From the NCBI RefSeq assembly GCF_003047265.1, contig NZ_PZYY01000013.1:43355-107354 (forward strand): 64,000 bases of DNA. Reading direction: 5' to 3'. The notes below the pieces were generated by a model. That model did no database searches, was not told where the DNA came from, and worked only from the letters and a program-made list of their open reading frames with translations. This DNA is from Nocardioides terrigena (lineage in GTDB: Bacteria; Actinomycetota; Actinomycetes; Propionibacteriales; Nocardioidaceae). Every line of letters starts with the position of its first letter. The stretch's first letter is position 1. Made by a program: the position numbers and the translations under genes. Of the stretch, positions 8,470-16,646 are shown piece by piece.

Positions 8470-8500
8470 AAGGTACACGCCCCCACCGACAGCGGGTCAA
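8470..8500 (-). promoter_or_regulatory. Putative promoter of the SOS operon
   Basis: On the minus strand TTGACC (8495-8500) and TACCTT (8470-8475) are separated by 19 bases. Spacing is slightly long for a sigma-70-type promoter, but the LexA box follows exactly where the transcription start would be. Confidence 0.55.
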
Positions 8501-8528
8501 GAGGCGGACGGAGGAGCTGGGGAAAACC

Positions 8529-8996
8529 TCAGTGCGCGCGCAGGTAGGCGCTGGTGTCCTTGCGCCAGAGGAAGAACACCAGCGCGGCGTACAGGACCAT
8601 CGAGACCGCGGAGAGGACCTCCAGCAGCACCGGCAGGTGGTTGAGCAGGCCGAGCGCGGCGACGAGCACCCCGAAGACCGCCATCAGCGTCAGCACCAGC
8701 CGTGACCAGCCGTGCCCGTCGACGAGGAACGCCGCGAGCACCACCGCGAGCAGCAGGAACACCACGAACGAGACCACCGCCAGCGGCACGAACTTCGGCA
8801 CGATCGCGCTGTCCCGCAACGCCTCGATGCCACCGGAGGCCAGGATCTCCTGGGCGGACGGGTTGCCCTTGGCCCACGAGAGGATCACCTCGTCGCGCTG
8901 CACCCACGTGAGCAGCGCGGTGGCGGCGCTGAGGAGCACGATGGCGACGAGCACGCGCAGGGCGTGGGCGACGGAAGCGGGCACCTGGCGACGCAT
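8529..8996 (-). CDS. Hypothetical four-helix membrane protein
   Basis: The 155-residue protein has a short basic N-terminus (MRRQVPASVAHALR), a first membrane helix, an extracellular loop of about 40 residues (RDEVILSWAKGNPSAQEILA), then three closely spaced helices and a short tail. I do not recognise a family. The start is ATG 8996 or the adjacent TTG 8999; GAGGGG lies 7-10 bases upstream. It ends 29 bases before the promoter region of the SOS operon on the same strand and is probably a separate unit. Confidence 0.65.
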   Translation of the reverse strand: MRRQVPASVAHALRVLVAIVLLSAATALLTWVQRDEVILSWAKGNPSAQEILASGGIEALRDSAIVPKFVPLAVVSFVVFLLLAVVLAAFLVDGHGWSRLVLTLMAVFGVLVAALGLLNHLPVLLEVLSAVSMVLYAALVFFLWRKDTSAYLRAH

Positions 8997-9043
8997 CAAG
9001 ACATTTCCCCTCAGGAGTCGAACGGGTGGCTAGGCTCCCCGGC

Positions 9044-9517
9044 ATGGCGAGCGAGCATCCGTCGGTCATCAATTTTCGAGACGAGCTGACCCGGCGCGGC
9101 GGCACCGGTGACGTGGTCATCCTGCCCGATGCCGTGCACACCGCCGCACTCGCCGCGGCCGCGCTCGGCTGCGAGGTCGGCGCGATCGCCAACAGCCTGC
9201 TCTTCGACGCGGGCGGCGTCCCCGTCCTCATCCTCACCTCGGGCGCGCACCGCGTCGACGTGGCCAAGGCCGCCGACGCCGTCGGCGTACCCGCCCTGGA
9301 CCGGGCCGCTCCCGACTTCGTCCGCCGCCACACGGGTCAGGTCATCGGCGGGGTCTCGCCCTTCGACCACCCGACACCCGTGGGCACCTGGATCGACACC
9401 GACCTGCGCCGGTACGACGTCGTGTGGGCCGCCGCGGGCCACCCCGCCGCTGTCTTCTCCACGACCTTCGACGAGCTCGTCTCCCTGACCGGGGCCACCG
9501 AGATCGAGGTCGCGTGA
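9044..9517 (+). CDS. YbaK/EbsC-family aminoacyl-tRNA deacylase
   Basis: The 157-residue protein is a compact YbaK fold, the family that hydrolyses mischarged tRNAs such as Cys-tRNA(Pro). The core HTAALAAAALGCEVGAIANS is followed by VLILTSGAHRVDVAKAAD, which contains the conserved lysine, and a GVSPFDHPTPVGTWID segment typical of the active-site rim. ATG 9044 is chosen because TAGGCT (9031-9036) ends 7 bases before it, implying a leaderless mRNA; the upstream GTG would overlap that box. It overlaps the next gene by one base, forming a two-gene operon. Confidence 0.85.
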   Translation: MASEHPSVINFRDELTRRGGTGDVVILPDAVHTAALAAAALGCEVGAIANSLLFDAGGVPVLILTSGAHRVDVAKAADAVGVPALDRAAPDFVRRHTGQVIGGVSPFDHPTPVGTWIDTDLRRYDVVWAAAGHPAAVFSTTFDELVSLTGATEIEVA

Positions 9518-10104
9518 TGGAGTCCCTCTCCCTCGCCTTCACCGGCGGCTGGGCCAGCGGCATCAACGCCTACCTGGTCGTGCTGGTGCTGGGGATCACC
9601 GACCGGGTCAACGACGTGGCCGAGATCCCCGACGTGCTGGCCCGCTGGGACGTGCTGGCGGCGGCCGGCTTCATGTTCGCCATCGAGTTCGTCGCCGACA
9701 AGATCCCCTGGATCGACTCCACGTGGGACGCGATCTCCACGGCCATCAGGCCCACCGTGGGCGCCGTCATCGGTGTCCTGCTGGCCGGGGACGCCACCTC
9801 GCTCGAGACGGCCGTGCTCGGCGTCGTCGGCGGCGGCACCGCGCTCCTCTCGCACCTGGTGAAGGCCGGCGGGCGGCTGGCCGTCAACGGCTCCCCCGAG
9901 CCCGTGTCCAACACCGTGGCCAGCGTGACCGAGGACGTCACCGTGCTCGGGGTCGTGTGGCTCGCCGTCGAGCACCCGCAGCTGGCCGCGGCGATCGCCG
10001 CACTGCTCCTCGCGGGCGGGCTGGTGATGCTGGTGGTCCTCGCCCGCTTCGTGCGGCGGGGCTGGCGCAGGTGGAAGGGTCGCGAGCCGGTCGGCCAGCA
10101 CTAG
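9517..10104 (+). CDS. DUF4126 family membrane protein
   Basis: The 195-residue membrane protein has about five hydrophobic segments and the DUF4126 features SGINAYLVVLVLGI near the N-terminus, FVADKIPWIDSTWDAI, and a central glycine-rich segment before SHLVKAGGRLAVN. The tail is basic (RRGWRRWKGREP). The family is conserved but uncharacterised. The ATG at 9517 shares its A with the TGA of the YbaK-like gene, indicating coupled translation. Confidence 0.82.
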   Translation: MESLSLAFTGGWASGINAYLVVLVLGITDRVNDVAEIPDVLARWDVLAAAGFMFAIEFVADKIPWIDSTWDAISTAIRPTVGAVIGVLLAGDATSLETAVLGVVGGGTALLSHLVKAGGRLAVNGSPEPVSNTVASVTEDVTVLGVVWLAVEHPQLAAAIAALLLAGGLVMLVVLARFVRRGWRRWKGREPVGQH

Positions 10105-10143
10105 GCCGCGGGACCGCCCTGCCCAGGCCCTAGGGTGCTCGCC

Positions 10144-11487
10144 ATGGCGCGCGTGGTGGTGGTCGGTGGGGGGTTCGGCGGGCTCGCCTCGGCCGCCCGG
10201 CTTGCCAAGCTGGGGCACGCGGTCACCCTCGTCGAGCAGGCTCCGACGCTCGGGGGTGCCCTGTCGACCGTGACCCGCGACGAGGGCTTCGCCTGGGACG
10301 CCGGGCCCACCACGACCCTGCTCCCCGCGGTGGTCCGTGACCTGTTCCGCAAGACCGGCCGCCCCCTCGAGCGGGAGCCGGGCGACGTCGACCTGGTTGC
10401 CCGCGACCTCGTGCGCGAGCACCGCTTCGAGGACGGGTCCGCGCTGCGGCTGCCGGGGGGCTCGCGAGCAGCACAGCTCGCCGCCTTCGACGCACTCGGC
10501 CCGGGACTCGGGGAGCAGTGGGTCGGCTACGTCGCGTCGCACTCCGACACGTGGGACCTGCTGCGTCGCGACTACCTCGAGCGACCGTGGGACCCGACGC
10601 TCGCGCCACGGGCGCTCACGGACCTGCTGACCAGCCGCGAGGTGCTGCACCGGCGGCTTCGCAGGACCTTCCGCGACGACCGCCTGCGCCTCGTCGCCGG
10701 CCACCCCTTCGTCGCCGACGGCCACGACCTGCGCAACGTCCCCGCCTGGCAGGGGGTGGTGTCGTACGTCGAGCAGCGGTTCGGCGCGTGGACGGTCCCG
10801 GGCGGCATCGCCGCGCTCGGGACGGTGCTGGCCGACCGGCTGGGGACCCGCGGTGTCACCGTCCTGACCGGCACGACCGCCCACGACGTGGTCCTGCGCG
10901 GGGGCCGGGTGGCGGCGGTCGCCACCTCGGCCGGCGAGATCGACACCGACCTGGTGGTCTGCGCGATCGACCCGAGGCGGCTGCCGGCCCTGGCCCGGCA
11001 CGTCGAGCGCACCATGCCCGCGATCCCGCCGGTCGTGTGCCACGTCGGCCTCTCCGACGCCCACTCCCTGCCGGACCTGCCGCACGAGGTCGTGCTCCAC
11101 GGCGACCCGATGCTCGTCGTCCGCACCGGCGGCCGGGCCCCGGACGGCGCGGCGGCGTGGACCGTCCTGGGCCGCGGCCGGCTCGCCGAGGACGTCCTCG
11201 ACGCCCTGGCCCGGCACCGGATCGACCTCCGCGACCGCGTCGTCGTACGCGTGGACCGCTCGCCGCGCGACCTCGTCGACGCGTGGGGCGGCTCGCCGCT
11301 CGGCGTGCTGTGGCAGGGGCGTGCCACGACCCGCAGGCGCCTCGGTCCCACCACGCCCATCCCGGGTGTGTACGCCGCCGGGGCGCACGCGACGCCCGGC
11401 TCGGGGCTGCCGTTCGTCGGGCTGTCGGCCGCCCTGGTCGCCCAGGCGATCGGCCCGGCGGACCGGTCCGACCAGGGTCGGCCCTGA
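10144..11487 (+). CDS. FAD-dependent phytoene-desaturase-like oxidoreductase
   Basis: The 447-residue protein starts with the dinucleotide-binding motif VVVGGGFGGLASAARL (residues 4-19) and the following acidic strand end LVEQAPTLGG, as in CrtI/CrtN-type amine-oxidase-fold flavoproteins. A second FAD contact is present at the C-terminus (GVYAAGAHATPGSGLPFVG). No other carotenoid gene is nearby except the polyprenyl synthase at 13.1 kb, so the substrate is open. ATG 10144 follows TAGGGT (10131-10136) at 7 bases, a leaderless start. Desaturase, isomerase and retinol-saturase-like relatives cannot be separated by eye. Confidence 0.85.
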   Translation: MARVVVVGGGFGGLASAARLAKLGHAVTLVEQAPTLGGALSTVTRDEGFAWDAGPTTTLLPAVVRDLFRKTGRPLEREPGDVDLVARDLVREHRFEDGSALRLPGGSRAAQLAAFDALGPGLGEQWVGYVASHSDTWDLLRRDYLERPWDPTLAPRALTDLLTSREVLHRRLRRTFRDDRLRLVAGHPFVADGHDLRNVPAWQGVVSYVEQRFGAWTVPGGIAALGTVLADRLGTRGVTVLTGTTAHDVVLRGGRVAAVATSAGEIDTDLVVCAIDPRRLPALARHVERTMPAIPPVVCHVGLSDAHSLPDLPHEVVLHGDPMLVVRTGGRAPDGAAAWTVLGRGRLAEDVLDALARHRIDLRDRVVVRVDRSPRDLVDAWGGSPLGVLWQGRATTRRRLGPTTPIPGVYAAGAHATPGSGLPFVGLSAALVAQAIGPADRSDQGRP

Positions 11488-11488
11488 C

Positions 11489-12097
11489 TCAGGCGAGCAA
11501 CCAGGTGACGGTCACGGCACCGTGGACCGAGGTCTCACCGGGCTCGAGCCGGGCCGTGGCCTCGGCCGCCCTGAGGGCCAGCGGCGGCGGCCCACCCGGT
11601 CCCTGCGACCCACCCTCGGCGATGGCCACCACCTCCCCCAGCGACGCCCCGGCCAGGGCGGCGAGGTGGACCGCGTGCGCCCGGGCGTCGTCCCACGCCG
11701 CCTCGGCAGCCGTCGCGCGAGCGGCGGAGGTGTCACCCACGTCCAGCGAGACGCCGTCGACCACGAGGGCGTCGCCGACGGCCTCGGCCAGCTCGGACAG
11801 CAGCTCGCCCGCCTCCTCGACGGACTCGCAGCGGACGGCCAGCGAGTGGCGCGCCTCGAAGCCCCCGGCCCTGCCCTCGTGGTCGTGCCACGGCCACACG
11901 CTCAGTCCCGTCGACCCGGGCACCAGGTCGCGTGCGCGGGCGACCTCGACCACGCGGTCGGACGACGTCGACACCCCGGACAGCGCCTCGGCCACGCCGG
12001 CTGCGCGACACGCCGTCGCGACGCGCACCACGGCCGAGTCGGGCACCACGGTGGCGGTGCCGTGGCCGGTCACGGTGACGGTGCGGGAGGGGTCCAT
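11489..12097 (-). CDS. SIMPL-domain (DUF541) protein
   Basis: The 202-residue protein begins with TVTVTGHGTATVVPDSAVV, the classic first strand of the SIMPL/DUF541 fold. It has no signal peptide, unlike secreted members such as BP26. The function of the family is poorly known. ATG 12097 is preceded by TACGGT (12104-12109) at 6 bases, a leaderless promoter. Its stop lies one base from the end of the oxidoreductase gene on the other strand, so the two are convergent without a spacer. Confidence 0.82.
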   Translation of the reverse strand: MDPSRTVTVTGHGTATVVPDSAVVRVATACRAAGVAEALSGVSTSSDRVVEVARARDLVPGSTGLSVWPWHDHEGRAGGFEARHSLAVRCESVEEAGELLSELAEAVGDALVVDGVSLDVGDTSAARATAAEAAWDDARAHAVHLAALAGASLGEVVAIAEGGSQGPGGPPPLALRAAEATARLEPGETSVHGAVTVTWLLA

Positions 12098-12137
12098 GCG
12101 TGCACCGTAGCGATCCCCTGCCCGGGCGGGACGGGAA

Positions 12138-13028
12138 TCAGACGCTGATGCGCAGGGCGGAGAAGATCTCCCGCGTCGCCCGGGACCGGTTGAGCGTGTA
12201 GAAGTGCAGCCCCGGGGCGCCGGCGTCCAGCAGGGCCTCGCACAGCTCGGCGGCCATCGCGATCCCCTCGGCTCGCAGGCCGGCCGGGTCGTGCTCGTAC
12301 GGCGTGAGCCGCGCGCGCACCGCGTCGGGCACCGGGTGGCCCGAGAGCTCGGCCATCCGGGAGACCTGGCGCAGGTTGAGGATCGGCATGATCCCGGGCA
12401 GCAGCGGGATGTCGACCCCGACCGCGGCCGAGCGCTCGAGCAGGCCGGCGTAGTCGTCGGCCGAGAACACCATGTCGGTGATGGCGAACTCGGCACCCGC
12501 CTGCTGCTTGGCCAGCAGCACCCGGGCGTCCTCCTCGAGGGACGCGGCCGAGGGGTGGCCCAGCGAGAACGCCGCGACCGCGACGGCGAAGTCGCCGCGC
12601 CGGCTGGCCAGCTCGACGAGCTCGCTGGCGTAGGACAGGCCACCCTCCGTGGGCGTCCAGTCGGCCCGCGGACCGTCCTCCGGGTCGCCGCGCAGGGCGA
12701 GCACGTTGGCGACACCGGCCTCGGCGTAGCTGTCGAGGATCGCCTCGAGCTCGTCGCGGGTGTGGCCCACGCAGGTGAGGTGGCCGACGGGCACCAGGGA
12801 GGTCTCGCGGGCGATCCGGCCGGTGATCCGCACGGTCGTGTCACGCGAGCTGCCGCCCGCGCCGTACGTCACGGAGACGAACGTCGGGTCGTAGGGCTCG
12901 AGCTCGGTGATGGCCCGCCAGAGCTGCTCCTCGCCCTCGGCGTCCTTGGGCGGGAAGAACTCGAACGAGAACGAGCGCTCGCCGTCCTCGATGCGCTGGC
13001 GCATGCTCCGTCCGCGTCCCTGGATCAT
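12138..13028 (-). CDS. metF: 5,10-methylenetetrahydrofolate reductase
   Basis: The 296-residue TIM-barrel flavoprotein reduces methylene-THF to methyl-THF for methionine synthesis. The signature SFSFEFFPPKDAEGEEQL near the N-terminus and FVSVTYGAGGSSRDTT are typical, as is HLTCVGHTRDELEAIL. The ATG at 13028 lies 6 bases behind TAGGCT (13035-13040), so a leaderless start there is preferred. An internal ATG at 13004 (MRQRIEDG) is possible but has only a weak ribosome site. It is divergent from the polyprenyl synthase, with both -10 boxes in the 62-bp gap. Confidence 0.93.
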   Translation of the reverse strand: MIQGRGRSMRQRIEDGERSFSFEFFPPKDAEGEEQLWRAITELEPYDPTFVSVTYGAGGSSRDTTVRITGRIARETSLVPVGHLTCVGHTRDELEAILDSYAEAGVANVLALRGDPEDGPRADWTPTEGGLSYASELVELASRRGDFAVAVAAFSLGHPSAASLEEDARVLLAKQQAGAEFAITDMVFSADDYAGLLERSAAVGVDIPLLPGIMPILNLRQVSRMAELSGHPVPDAVRARLTPYEHDPAGLRAEGIAMAAELCEALLDAGAPGLHFYTLNRSRATREIFSALRISV

Positions 13029-13090
13029 GCCCCCAGCCTAGGTTTGCGGCGGGTGCGGGACCGCATCCGTCCACTGGTTAGGCTCCCGGA

Positions 13091-14170
13091 GTGACCAGCC
13101 CGGTGAGCATGCAGTGGGACCCCGCCGACTTCCGCGAGCGGATCCAGAAGGTGCTCGACGCCTTCCTCGACGAGCAGGCCGCCCGCCTCGCGCCCCTCGG
13201 GGAGGACGCGTCCCGGCTCATCGCCGAGGCCCGCACCAGCGTCCGCGGCGGCAAGCGCTTCCGGGCGGCGTTCTGCTACTGGGGCTACCGCGCGATCCGG
13301 CCCGAGGTGCCCGACGAGGAGGCGCTCGCCCGCGCCTGCGCGGCCCTCGAGCTGCTGCACGCCAGCGCCCTGGTCCACGACGACTACATGGACGCCTCCG
13401 ACACCCGGCGGGGCCGGCCGGCGGCCCACCGGGCGTTCGAGGCCGAGCACCGAGCCGCCGGCTGGCGCGGTCGTCCCGATCAGTACGGCGCGGCCGCGGC
13501 GATCCTGCTCGGCGACCTGCTGCTGGGCTGGGCCGAGGAGCTGCTGCGCCGCTGCGGGCTGCCCGTCGCGTCCGTCGTACCCGCGCTCGAGGTCTTCGAC
13601 CTGTGCCGCACGGAGGTGATCGCCGGTCAGTTCCTCGACGTGTCCGTGCAGGCCCGGGCACATGCCGACGTCGACACGGCGATGACCGTGCTGCGCTACA
13701 AGTCCGCCAAGTACTCCATCGAGCGGCCGCTGCACGTGGGAGCGGCCCTGGCCGGGGCCACGCCCGACCAGCTCGAGGACCTGAGCCGCTTCGGCCTGCC
13801 TCTCGGCGAGGCCTTCCAGCTGCGCGACGACCTGCTCGGGGTGTACGGCGACCCGGCGACGACGGGCAAGCCCGCGGGCGACGATCTCGTCGAGGGCAAG
13901 CGCACCGTGCTCGTCGCCCTGGCGCTCGACGGCACCGACCGCGAGGCCGCCCGCCGCCTCGACGCCGCGCTCGGCACCAGCCTCGACGAGGCCGCGGTGG
14001 CCGACCTGCGCGACATCATCGACCGCTCGGGTGCGCACGCCCAGGTCGAGGAGGTGATCGGGGCCCTCGCCGAGCGCGCGGTCGCGGCCCTCGACACCCC
14101 GACCGTCGACGACGCGGCGCGCGGCGTGCTGCGCGACCTGGCTGCCGCCGCGACGCAGCGCACGGTCTGA
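13091..14170 (+). CDS. Polyprenyl (geranylgeranyl/farnesyl-type) diphosphate synthase
   Basis: The 359-residue all-helical isoprenyl diphosphate synthase condenses isopentenyl diphosphate onto allylic primers. The first Asp-rich motif is DDYMD at residues 97-101 followed by RRGRP; the second is within QLRDDLLGVYGD near residue 245. The chain-length residues before the first motif are bulky only in part, so the product length cannot be fixed. It corresponds in position to idsA2 (Rv2173) of M. tuberculosis, beside metF. The GTG at 13091 has TAGGCT (13079-13084) 6 bases upstream: leaderless. Confidence 0.9.
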   Translation: MTSPVSMQWDPADFRERIQKVLDAFLDEQAARLAPLGEDASRLIAEARTSVRGGKRFRAAFCYWGYRAIRPEVPDEEALARACAALELLHASALVHDDYMDASDTRRGRPAAHRAFEAEHRAAGWRGRPDQYGAAAAILLGDLLLGWAEELLRRCGLPVASVVPALEVFDLCRTEVIAGQFLDVSVQARAHADVDTAMTVLRYKSAKYSIERPLHVGAALAGATPDQLEDLSRFGLPLGEAFQLRDDLLGVYGDPATTGKPAGDDLVEGKRTVLVALALDGTDREAARRLDAALGTSLDEAAVADLRDIIDRSGAHAQVEEVIGALAERAVAALDTPTVDDAARGVLRDLAAAATQRTV

Positions 14171-14197
14171 CGCGGGCGCACGGTCCGGGGCTGGCCT

Positions 14198-14629
14198 TCA
14201 GTCCAGGCTGGGCAGGCCGACCACCTCGGGGCCCTCACCGCGCAGGAGCACGGCGAACGGCACGCCCCGGTCGGCGTTGACCCGCGACCCGAGCACGCTC
14301 AGGGCGATGCTGAAGGCCTTCTCGTCGTCGCGGGCCAGCGTGGCCCAGCCGTCCCACAGCAGCACCACGCCCTCGGTCCCGTCACCGATGTCGTGGAGGC
14401 AGTCGGCCAGGGCGTCGAAGTTCTGGCCGTACCAGTCGGGGAAGCCGAGCGCGTCGCCCACCCCGGCGAGGAAGTCGGCCTTGCCGCCCTCCACCCAGCC
14501 GTCGACGTGGCCGAAGCCCCAGCCCGCGTGCTCGACCCCGTGCCGCACGTCCTCGACGTCGAAGGCGCCGTGCCACAGGTAGATGCCGGGGTCGACCCGG
14601 CCGGACAGCAGTGCGGCGAGACCGCTCAT
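14198..14629 (-). CDS. Barstar-family ribonuclease inhibitor
   Basis: The 143-residue cytoplasmic protein contains FPDWYGQNFDALADCLHDI, the barstar signature; D72 and D76 align with the barnase-contacting D35 and D39 of Bacillus barstar. It would bind and inactivate the RNase encoded immediately upstream if this folds inside the cell. Its ATG overlaps the stop of the RNase gene in an ATGA arrangement (14626-14629), so production of the inhibitor is coupled to that of the toxin. Confidence 0.9.
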   Translation of the reverse strand: MSGLAALLSGRVDPGIYLWHGAFDVEDVRHGVEHAGWGFGHVDGWVEGGKADFLAGVGDALGFPDWYGQNFDALADCLHDIGDGTEGVVLLWDGWATLARDDEKAFSIALSVLGSRVNADRGVPFAVLLRGEGPEVVGLPSLD

Positions 14630-15150
14630 CGGGCGATCCTCTCGAAGGAGCGGTAGTGGTCCTCGGTCCAGTAGAGCTCGCCCTCGTCGCCGGCCACGAT
14701 GCGCCGGGCGCCGCGGTCCTGGGAGCCCGGGGTGGGGACGGTGTACTCGGCGTAGTAGCCCATCTGCTCGTCGGGCAGGAGGTCCTCCCGGTTGCCGAAC
14801 GTGCCGCCGTCCTCGTCCTCCGGGAACGGACCGCCGGCGTCGATCAGCTCCACCGTCTCCGCCGCCTCGGGCGGGAGCTGGGCGAGCAGCACGAACGGCA
14901 GCCCGCTCACTGGGTCGGTGCCGGGCTGCTGGCTGGGCTCGGTGACCGGGGTGTTGGTCTCGGTGAAGTCGTGCGTCGGGGAGTCGCTGCGCGACGGGGA
15001 CGGCGTCCCGGTCGGCGACGGCGTCTGGGACGAAGCGCCGGGGTCGGCCTGGCTGCCGGGGGTGCTGCCGTCGCCCTGGGTCCACCACACGACGGCGGCC
15101 ATCACCAGCGCGAGCAGCAGTCCGACGATGCTCCGCTGGGGTGTCCGCAC
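14626..15150 (-). CDS. Secreted barnase-type guanyl-specific ribonuclease
   Basis: The 174-residue protein has an N-terminal membrane/signal helix (residues 8-23), a Ser/Thr/Pro-rich spacer to about residue 78, then an N1/barnase RNase domain. The segments GYYAEYTVPTPG, RGARRIV and TEDHYRSFERI carry E135, R149 and H165, matching the barnase catalytic residues E73, R87 and H102. The enzyme is either secreted or anchored outside the cell and degrades RNA. The adjacent barstar protects the producer. Whether it serves nutrition or competition is not visible. Confidence 0.9.
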   Translation of the reverse strand: MRTPQRSIVGLLLALVMAAVVWWTQGDGSTPGSQADPGASSQTPSPTGTPSPSRSDSPTHDFTETNTPVTEPSQQPGTDPVSGLPFVLLAQLPPEAAETVELIDAGGPFPEDEDGGTFGNREDLLPDEQMGYYAEYTVPTPGSQDRGARRIVAGDEGELYWTEDHYRSFERIAR

Positions 15151-15169
15151 GAGAAGTCAGGCTAGTCGG

Positions 15170-15541
15170 TCAGTAGCCCAGGACCTGGGCACGCCGCTTG
15201 ACCTCGGAGCCGCGGTTCTCGCGCAGCGCGTCGATCGGGCGGCCCGGCAGGTCGTCGTCGGTGAAGATCCAGGCGATGCACTCGCGGTCGTCGAAGTGGC
15301 GGTCGTGGAGCAGGGTCAGCAGGCCGGGCAGGCCCTTGACCACGAGCCCGTCCTGGATGAAGTCCGCCGGCACCCGCGGCCCGGCCCCGGGCTTCGGGAC
15401 GGCCCCGGCGAGCTCGTGGTCCTTGATCATGGTGCGCACCTTGGCGGGGGTGACGCCGAGGGCCTCCGCGGCCTGGTCCCAGGTGAACCAGTCGTGGACG
15501 AGGGTGTCGAGGTCGGCCTCGGACAGGGGTACGTCGCTCAT
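15170..15541 (-). CDS. Rv2175c-like DNA-binding protein
   Basis: The 123-residue protein has a MerR/excisionase-like winged helix (TWDQAAEALGVTPAKVRTMI, residues 20-39) and a C-terminal module ending RGSEVKRRAQVLGY, both characteristic of M. tuberculosis Rv2175c. In that species Rv2175c is phosphorylated by the neighbouring kinase PknL, which reduces DNA binding. Here a PASTA kinase gene lies 1.1 kb away and divergent, keeping the association. Phosphoregulation is therefore an inference from synteny. The start ATG 15541 gives the usual N-terminus MSDVPLSEADL. Confidence 0.88.
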   Translation of the reverse strand: MSDVPLSEADLDTLVHDWFTWDQAAEALGVTPAKVRTMIKDHELAGAVPKPGAGPRVPADFIQDGLVVKGLPGLLTLLHDRHFDDRECIAWIFTDDDLPGRPIDALRENRGSEVKRRAQVLGY

Positions 15542-15733
15542 GGGACGCAGTTTTCCACGCACAGGCTCCCCGAGCCGATTCACGCCGTCCCCCGCATCCC
15601 GCGCCGACACGCCCGGGGCGGCCGCAACTGGTCTGGACCGGTCGACCTGCGTACCGTCGAGCGCTCGTCGCGACGCCTTCCCCTCGGTCTCCCCGTGAGT
15701 CCGGGCGTCGCCACGAGGACGAGGAGAACCCAC

Positions 15734-16528
15734 GTGCGACCACCCCTGCCCGGTGCCCGGGTGCGCCGCGTCATCAGCGCCGCCGCTGCGCCCACCGCCC
15801 TCGCGGTCGCCCTGGCGCTGACCCCCGTCACCCCCGCGGCCGCCGACCACGAGCGCCTCCCGCAGGGACGCGACCTGCGGACCTACACCGTCAAGGCCGG
15901 GGACACCGTGACCGGCCTCGCAGTGCGCTTCCACGCCTGGACCGCGGAGCTGATCTCCCACAACCACCTCGACTCCTCCGGGAGCCTGCGCGTCGGCCAG
16001 CGGATCGAGATCCCGGTGGTCACCAAGGCCCGGGACAAGGACCGTGGCAAGGACAAGGACAAGAACAAGGACGAGGGCGGACAGGGCGCCGGCTCGACCT
16101 CCTCGTCGGCCGGTCACCCCTCGCGCGACCGGGTGCGGCGCACGATCACCCGGGCCGCCAACCACCGCGGCGTCGACCCGCAGCTCGCGCTGGCCATCGC
16201 CTGGCAGGAGTCGGGGTGGCAGATGCACCACGTGTCCAGCGCCGGGGCGATCGGCGCGATGCAGGTCCTCCCCGGCACCGCACGGTGGATGGAGTACTAC
16301 GCCGGCCGCGACCTGCGCCTGCGGGTCCTCAAGGACAACGCCACCGCAGGCGTGCTGCTCCTCGGCGTCCTCGACGACCACACCCGCTCGCGCCGGCACA
16401 TGATCGGCGCCTACTACCAGGGCCTCGGCGCCCTCCGGGAGCACGGCCTGTACGACGAGACCAAGGCCTACGTCGCCAACGTGCTGGCCATCCGCGAGCG
16501 CCTCGAGGCCGGGCGCCCGCCGGCCTGA
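15734..16528 (+). CDS. Secreted LysM-domain lytic transglycosylase-like protein
   Basis: The 264-residue protein has a basic N-terminus and a signal peptide ending near residue 37 (TPAAA/DHE). A LysM peptidoglycan-binding domain covers residues 51-94 (YTVKAGDTVTGLAVRF to RIEIP). A Lys/Asp repeat linker (DKDRGKDKDKNKDEG) follows, then an SLT-type transglycosylase domain with the presumed catalytic E159 in AIAWQESGWQ and GAIGAMQVLPGTA. It probably cleaves glycan strands during growth. The GTG at 15734 has GAGGAG 7 bases upstream. It lies 118 bases before the PASTA kinase, which itself senses peptidoglycan fragments. Confidence 0.88.
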   Translation: MRPPLPGARVRRVISAAAAPTALAVALALTPVTPAAADHERLPQGRDLRTYTVKAGDTVTGLAVRFHAWTAELISHNHLDSSGSLRVGQRIEIPVVTKARDKDRGKDKDKNKDEGGQGAGSTSSSAGHPSRDRVRRTITRAANHRGVDPQLALAIAWQESGWQMHHVSSAGAIGAMQVLPGTARWMEYYAGRDLRLRVLKDNATAGVLLLGVLDDHTRSRRHMIGAYYQGLGALREHGLYDETKAYVANVLAIRERLEAGRPPA

Positions 16529-16646
16529 GCGGCGTACCGGAGCAGGCTGCGCCACGCCGGGACCGGGCTCGGGGCCCGGGTACGGCCACCTGATTCGTAC
16601 GATGGGGCCACCGGATCCTTCCCCGTCCGGCGATGGAGGTCGAGCT

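Noticed and set aside
9337..11388. Open frame of 683 codons on the minus strand opposite the DUF4126 and oxidoreductase genes
   Set aside because: Antisense shadow of real genes with no family resemblance.
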